Below the pieces are notes generated by a model, which saw only the letters and a program-made list of their open reading frames with translations, was not told the DNA's origin and ran no database searches. A stretch of DNA of 64,000 nt, taken from positions 124,001-188,000 of the forward strand of contig JASANG010001737.1 of NCBI GenBank assembly GCA_030248215.1, given 5' to 3'. Numbering within the stretch: the stretch's first letter is position 1; the number at the start of each line of letters is the position of its first letter. This stretch comes from Enoplolaimus lenunculus (Eukaryota; Nematoda; Enoplea; Enoplida; Thoracostomopsidae). This document shows positions 58,760 through 64,000 of this stretch, one piece after another. The position numbers and the translations under genes were made by a program.

Positions 58760-60427
58760 CAAAACATTTGTGGCATTTAGTAAAAAACAGTTTTTATAAA
58801 ATAGTTTTTTTTTAACATAATAATTAACCATTTTTCACTCATTCGACTGCAATTTTCAATTGTGTCAGATTCTGGTGCGATTAAGCTTAAGATAAGAGTT
58901 ACGCTTAAGCTTGCGTGTGTGAAAATGAACAATATTGTAATATTCAGTGTTACAATTTACCCAATCAATGACTTGAAATGGTGTAACGTCAGGGTTCAAA
59001 GAAACCATTCCATAGTTACATGCCTCATTCGTTTGATTTTGGTTAATCAAGAGTGTCCTGATCTTGGACAAGAGTGTGCAAGTCTCTGATGATTTCACGT
59101 GCTACAAAATATACCACCCCGCGTTGTGTTTTTCCTGCACCCCCCATTATTTAAGCGAGGTCGGGGACACATTATGTGATATACATGAAATATATGAAGA
59201 AAAATTCTATTGCTAAGATTATGACCGAAGCGCCTTTTCGCCATTGGCATATTATGTATTTCCTTCGTCTGCGCAAATTTCAACCGCCCGCTCTCTATAT
59301 CAGAGGATGTAGGCCAAAAATGCAACGCGTGCTTGAAACATTCTTTTCTCCACACAATATATCCACTTGCGCACTGTTGTCACAGCGCTAATCATTCACT
59401 CTTGGTTCAATACATGGGACTTAGGCCTGATAATTAATTGTATTTAAAACTTTTATTTGATTTCAAATTTACCTCTTCGCGTTTTCTGTTGCAGAGGTAC
59501 CAGCTATATTAACTGTTAGTTGCTCAAGAGTCAAGACAACTCATTTGTGAAAACTAAACTTTACGGCAGATTTTTTCTGCATATTTTGATTAGGAAAAAT
59601 GTAATTTAGTTAATATAACTAAATATTGTCGAAAACTAACTTACTTTCACGGCCAAGCTATAGGGCACTTATGTATGGTTAGTTACGCAATGTATACAAA
59701 ACTTTGGCTATCTGTACAAGGAATGCCTAAACCTCGTCAAATTCTAGGTCCCGAAAAAAAACTAGGGCGTCCCTAAATTTAACATGAACCATATATAGTG
59801 CCTATTAAAACGGCTCAACAACAAAAACGGATTAAATCTACTAATGACACCTGTTCTAACTGATACAATGTGTCTCTAAACTTGAACGTATTGTTGAGTT
59901 TAATGAAAAAATTCTTACTTAGTATCTTTAACATAAATTACAGCATCATTATTGTTCATGCGTTCCGGCAGCTGTGTGCAAGTGATTGGCGACCGCAACA
60001 CGCTGGGTTTCATCAGCATTTTTATATTAAAGTACATAGGGTAAAAACCGAAAAATTTACATCTCTTGCATTATATCTTATATTAATTTTCTTAATAACA
60101 CCCTATGCTTGCATATTTTAATTTAAAATTTTAGAGACGTTCAGCGCTCATGACATTAACACACAAATATTGTTTTGGTCAAATATTCTTTTTTTCTGAC
60201 GACTAATTAAAATAATATTCGCATATTTTAATTGAAAGAACAGATCGCGAAAAATTTAATAATCTCAAACTTTCAAATATGAAATCTAAACGTCATGACA
60301 TGGTCGGTCTTATATTAATCAAAATGTATTTTCGTCAAGACGTATTCTCAACGGTGTATAGCGTACATCACCATTTGGCGATAGCAAGGCTAGAAACACT
60401 CCGGTGTCGTCTGTAAGGCAAATTTAA
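58760..60427. other. intergenic, nothing recognised
   Basis: 59176-59391 (+) and 59095-59355 (-) are overlapping open frames with no domain or splice support. Nothing else seen. Confidence 0.35.
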
Positions 60428-60706
60428 CCCTTTCCAGCACATAGTGTACTGTGAGCGACTAATTGCACTTGTAAGTTATACACGTGCAATAAAATTGATA
60501 CAATGTAATGTTCTGTGTTAAACTATTAATACACATACACGTAGTGCAAAATTTCTTTAAAACGTGAGAGCACCCTTGGGTTCGAGCGTCAAGCTGCTAT
60601 ATCTGACTGTTTACAGCAAATGTTTCTCGAGAGACCAACGGTCAAATGAAAGCTGTAAAATTGGCGTCTGAAGAAATACAAAATATCCATACAGGAAAGG
60701 GTTAAA
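60428..60706 (+). mobile_element. S-family element, second full-length copy
   Basis: ACCCTTTCCAGCAC at the left, AGGAAAGGGTTAAAG at the right, with ACGTGAGAGCACCCTTGGGT and TCGAGCGTCAAGCTGCTAT shared with 56700-56740. The tRNA-like part is more decayed than at 56577-56846. Confidence 0.55.
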
Positions 60707-61117
60707 GAACTAAGAATCGAGATTGAACTAAAACTAATGTTTTCAAGAAATGAACAAAAATGCTTCAAATGCACAAAAATTAGTCATGTACCTGACCAAT
60801 TTCACAAAAATACAAATTCTGACCGAAGCGAAAAATATGAAAATTGTCTTTTTTCAATGCAGTTTTATTATATTTTAAGGACTGGCACAAAGGGCGCTGC
60901 AGATACGCCTGTGGGCCTAAAAATGGCGCATGATGCCGTTTTTGTTTTATAATCAATCCGGGACTGGGTGATGAAAGTCACATTTATGCATCGTCTACTT
61001 TATCTTGTGTCTGCTGTGTGGAAATTTCCAACGCCAATCATGCAATTCAGCTGTATCGCAATCTGATTTGAAAGTTTTTAATTTCGAAACTTTCAAAACA
61101 TCATTCATGTACAACTA

Positions 61118-61326
61118 CACTGCAAAAAATGGTGAGTCAAATTGACTCTCTCCGAAATAGGCTCTACGGGACTACACAAACTGAGTCAAATTCGACTCCG
61201 CCAGAGTCAAATTCGGCTCACTAAATCGCACGTTCGACTCTGGCGGAGTTGAATTTGACTCACTTTGTGTAGTACCGTGGAGCCTATTTCGGAGAGAGTC
61301 AATTTGACTCACCATTTTTTGCAGTG
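61118..61326. mobile_element. foldback miniature element, TA target site
   Basis: Sister of 44139-44350: CACTGCAAAAAATGGTGAGT to CCATTTTTTGCAGTG, TA on both sides, almost fully palindromic. TGAGTCA or TGACTCA heptamers occur at about 61133, 61180, 61256 and 61307. Confidence 0.88.
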
Positions 61327-62600
61327 TATGAAGTTAAAGTTATATATCTCTGAGGTTCCTTGGCAATGTTAGCAAACGCTGTACAACTGGTCTTGGAATT
61401 CAATATTAACATTGTTGCGTTGAATACAAGCGGTAAACAAACTAATAACCTTTATTCTGCTAAGCTTCCATACAAAGCGCTCAATTCAAAAACGTTTCGA
61501 TATATCAAGAAAATTCGTTAATATTAATGAATAAAAAATGGGCTCTCGTACAGTTTTCTTGGCACATTTTGGCGGCCATAGTTATGTGTGAATACGTCAT
61601 CAAAAACATATCAACTTTATATAATTTCAGAACAAAATTGAGCGTATGTACGACTGACAAAATACATAAAAGTTAACAAAAAATGATTTTCGAACGCTTT
61701 TTTTCTTATTCTTAGAAACAGGTTTTCCGCTTCCGGTTCTTGTACACATTTCCGCCACATATAAAACTTTGTTTCATTAAAGTCTTATTGGACTGCACCC
61801 CAGAACGCCCAGCGACCTAAATAAGGCATTTTGTGTATGGGGTGGCCGTCTGCTAAACAATAACAGTAAGCAATTTATTATTGCAACAGCACTTGTATTA
61901 AATGAGGTACTTTGATTTTTTTTGCTCTTTTTTCGCTTTGTGCGCGCGTCTTGGATGTGGCAGACTTCCATTCTGTTTGGATTCGTTTGAAGTGGCGGGA
62001 AAGGGGTTCACGGGGCCGCAGCCCTTGTACCGAAATTTAATTTTAGTCAAACTTAGCTTTTATAGCTTTTTATATATAATGGGGGAAGTAAGGCTGTTCC
62101 TACGCACGGCCGGACCGGCCACCTCCTCATACCCTCCGTTTTAGGAGCACCCCACCGCTAAAGGAACCCCTACCATAATGGGTTGAACAAAACCGCCCAA
62201 GTTTTAAAATGCGTCTGGCTTCTCGCTCGTTTCGCTCGGGAGTTTGGTGGTTCCCCACACCTGTTTGCTCCGGCAGTGTTCCTAAGCTTAAATAGAAACC
62301 GGACAAGAACCAATTTATTTGTTTGAGATATTTTTTAGTTGCATACATATATACAAATCATTGTTCTGAAATTAAATTTGATCTGTTATTTATAGCGCGC
62401 CGATAACGATCACCTAGAGATTTAGGCACTCCTAATTGTGGAAAAAAGCTTCAGACGGTTTTCCATGAATGATTTTTCTTCAAACGCTAATTTCGATCAA
62501 CCCATGCAATTAATATTTCAAAGTGTCATGGCCTCCGTATAAGGATTTGCAAGCATTACAGACGCTGGGTGTAAAACAAGAGTACCGTAATACTTCAATA
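61327..62600. other. intergenic, nothing recognised
   Basis: Repeat-like GC patches near 61970-62260 (GGCCGGACCGGCC palindrome at 62108-62120) without a partner in the window. No gene. Confidence 0.35.
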
Positions 62601-62935
62601 CTGTAGTGACCCGAAGAAGAGGGGGCTGATATATATTTGGCCTCTCCAGAGGGTGCCCATCATTGTTATTCGGTTACGGACTGTTATCTATTTTTAACCA
62701 ACGCTCCGCCGCCCTTCGTTACTGATATATATCCGGTACTGCAATTATCCGTTGAATTAAACGTTTATTTGTCTTGTGTCAAGAGCTTGAGCCATACTAC
62801 AAAGTTATACTTAGGAATGTACTTTCAAAATTTAAGTACGCTTTAAAGTTTCGGACTCAAATTATTTGGTCCTGGAGTCATTTATGCGCTAAAATTAGGA
62901 TTAATTGACATTTATGGACTCTAATAATCGTGAAA
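62601..62935. mobile_element. R-family element, right end missing
   Basis: ACTGTAGTGACCCGAAGAAG, TTATTCGGTTACGGACTGTT and GGTCCTGGAGTCATTTATG. It stops after ATTTATGGACTCTAATAAT, lacking the far terminus. Confidence 0.65.
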
Positions 62936-63184
62936 TTTTAAGATAATTAATTTTGCCTATAGACTGGCCGTAGCTTCGTTGGCCCAGAAACAATTTTAGA
63001 ATTGCATAATAAATCGAAAATGAATATACACAATAACCAATTTATTGAATTCTTGCTTAAGGATTTCTCCAAATCAGTTGCGTCGTTTCGCTTGTTTTAT
63101 ACTTTACTGCAATGTTTTTCCTGTATAGACTTTTGCATTTCCGTATCAGCTATGATGATGATGATGATGATTACTACTCACGCA

Positions 63185-63344
63185 CAGTGGCGGATCCAGG
63201 ATCTCAAAATGGGGGGGGGGGGGGCAAAATTTACCAGGTAATAAACTTATTTTTGACCCACACACAAACCACGAACTATTGTCACAAAATTGCTAAGTAT
63301 ATTTGGGGGGGCACGGCCGGGGTGGCCCCATGGATCCGCCATTG
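63185..63344. mobile_element. C-family miniature element, 160 bases
   Basis: CAGTGGCGGATCCAGGATCT to CCCATGGATCCGCCATTG, with G-runs inside each end and AGGTAATAAACTTATTTTTG in the middle. This is the uninterrupted form of 3008-3404. Confidence 0.75.
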
Positions 63345-64000
63345 CCGCAGTATAATTATTATACATCTGGAAACCGAGCTCTTTCTTTTTATATATAAAA
63401 TTTGTTCCTTCTTTGAGTTGCGTTTGCGAGACCAGGCGAAACCGATTCGAAAGGTAACAGTTTGAATATAATGATTATACAATCCAAGCTGCAAAGTTTC
63501 CCCTCAACCATTTGGAAAAATTAGTACAGGGGGGGGCAAGAATATGAAGGTATGGAATATTTTTGCAACATAAAACTCTTTCCAGGGTGAATTATAATTT
63601 TTACGCTCCACAAAGAAAATAATTTACGCAGTACAAGAGAACATCTTAGCCGGGTATATACACTGTTACGGTTTGCCTGATACAGTTTACGCTTATGCTT
63701 AGGTTTAGGATTGTTGATAGTCGTGTGTTGCTTACCATTTGTTGGTGGTAGGTAAAACTGTTTTTATTAATTTACTAATATAGGTATTTCAAAAGTTTTA
63801 AATGTCATCGCGACTGGGTTTAGGTTTAGACTGAAGCTCACGCGTTATCTAAGGCTTTGGTTTGCTCATCAGATTGCCTATAGTCTAATGTTAGTTAAGC
63901 CACGCTTAGAGATTATCCTACTCTCAAAAACCTTAAACCTAAATTACAGCTTAAGTAAATCCTGAACATGAGTAAAAGTAAAACTTTAAGTGGCTGGACA
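63345..64000. other. right edge, nothing recognised
   Basis: Decayed TTAGGTTTAGG-like hexamers near 63700 and 63820-63960. No gene. Confidence 0.35.

Noticed and set aside
1-64000. Retrovirus-like or other capsid-bearing elements and long LINE frames
   Set aside because: No long reverse transcriptase, integrase, capsid or envelope frame and no long terminal repeats were seen. All elements recognised are short and non-coding.

Overview
The window is nuclear DNA of an animal, most likely an invertebrate. It is AT-rich, its genes are split by GT-AG introns with U-rich TTTTAG or TTTCAG acceptors, one gene encodes the gamma subunit of AMP-activated protein kinase (AMPK), and another looks like a multi-copy neuropeptide precursor. 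No bacterial or organellar features are seen. The phylum cannot be fixed from this sequence. Scattered TTAGGC-like hexamers recall nematode telomeres, but here they sit inside small transposons and do not prove nematode origin.

Layout. 1-22.6 kb: mostly dispersed repeats (two large arrays rich in ATGCAAAT, several miniature inverted-repeat elements), with one weakly supported four-exon gene model between 5.8 and 13.9 kb. 22.6-38.4 kb: the AMPK gamma gene on the plus strand. It has 13 coding exons: a 2.2-kb first exon encodes a long low-complexity N-terminal extension, and 12 short exons encode the four CBS motifs. Its 8-kb first intron carries a (TTG)n tract and two abutting satellites. 38.4-50.4 kb: no convincing gene. 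This stretch holds many short DNA-transposon relics and a 4.1-kb inverted repeat whose arms are nearly identical. 50.5-51.9 kb: a four-exon glutaredoxin-like gene (+) whose first 5' splice site coincides with the end of a miniature transposon. 53.4-55.3 kb: a two-exon secreted peptide precursor (-) with nine FRF repeats. 57.6-58.8 kb: a tentative three-exon gene end (+). 58.8-64 kb: repeats again.

The genes show no shared pathway. AMPK gamma is the nucleotide-sensing subunit of the cytosolic energy-stress kinase, the glutaredoxin-like protein would act in thiol redox or Fe-S chemistry, and the FRF precursor would enter the regulated secretory pathway. All three strong gene models were assembled by joining exons through reading frame and splice sites. 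They were read by eye, with no alignment run, so exact edges (first exons especially) and untranslated regions are uncertain.
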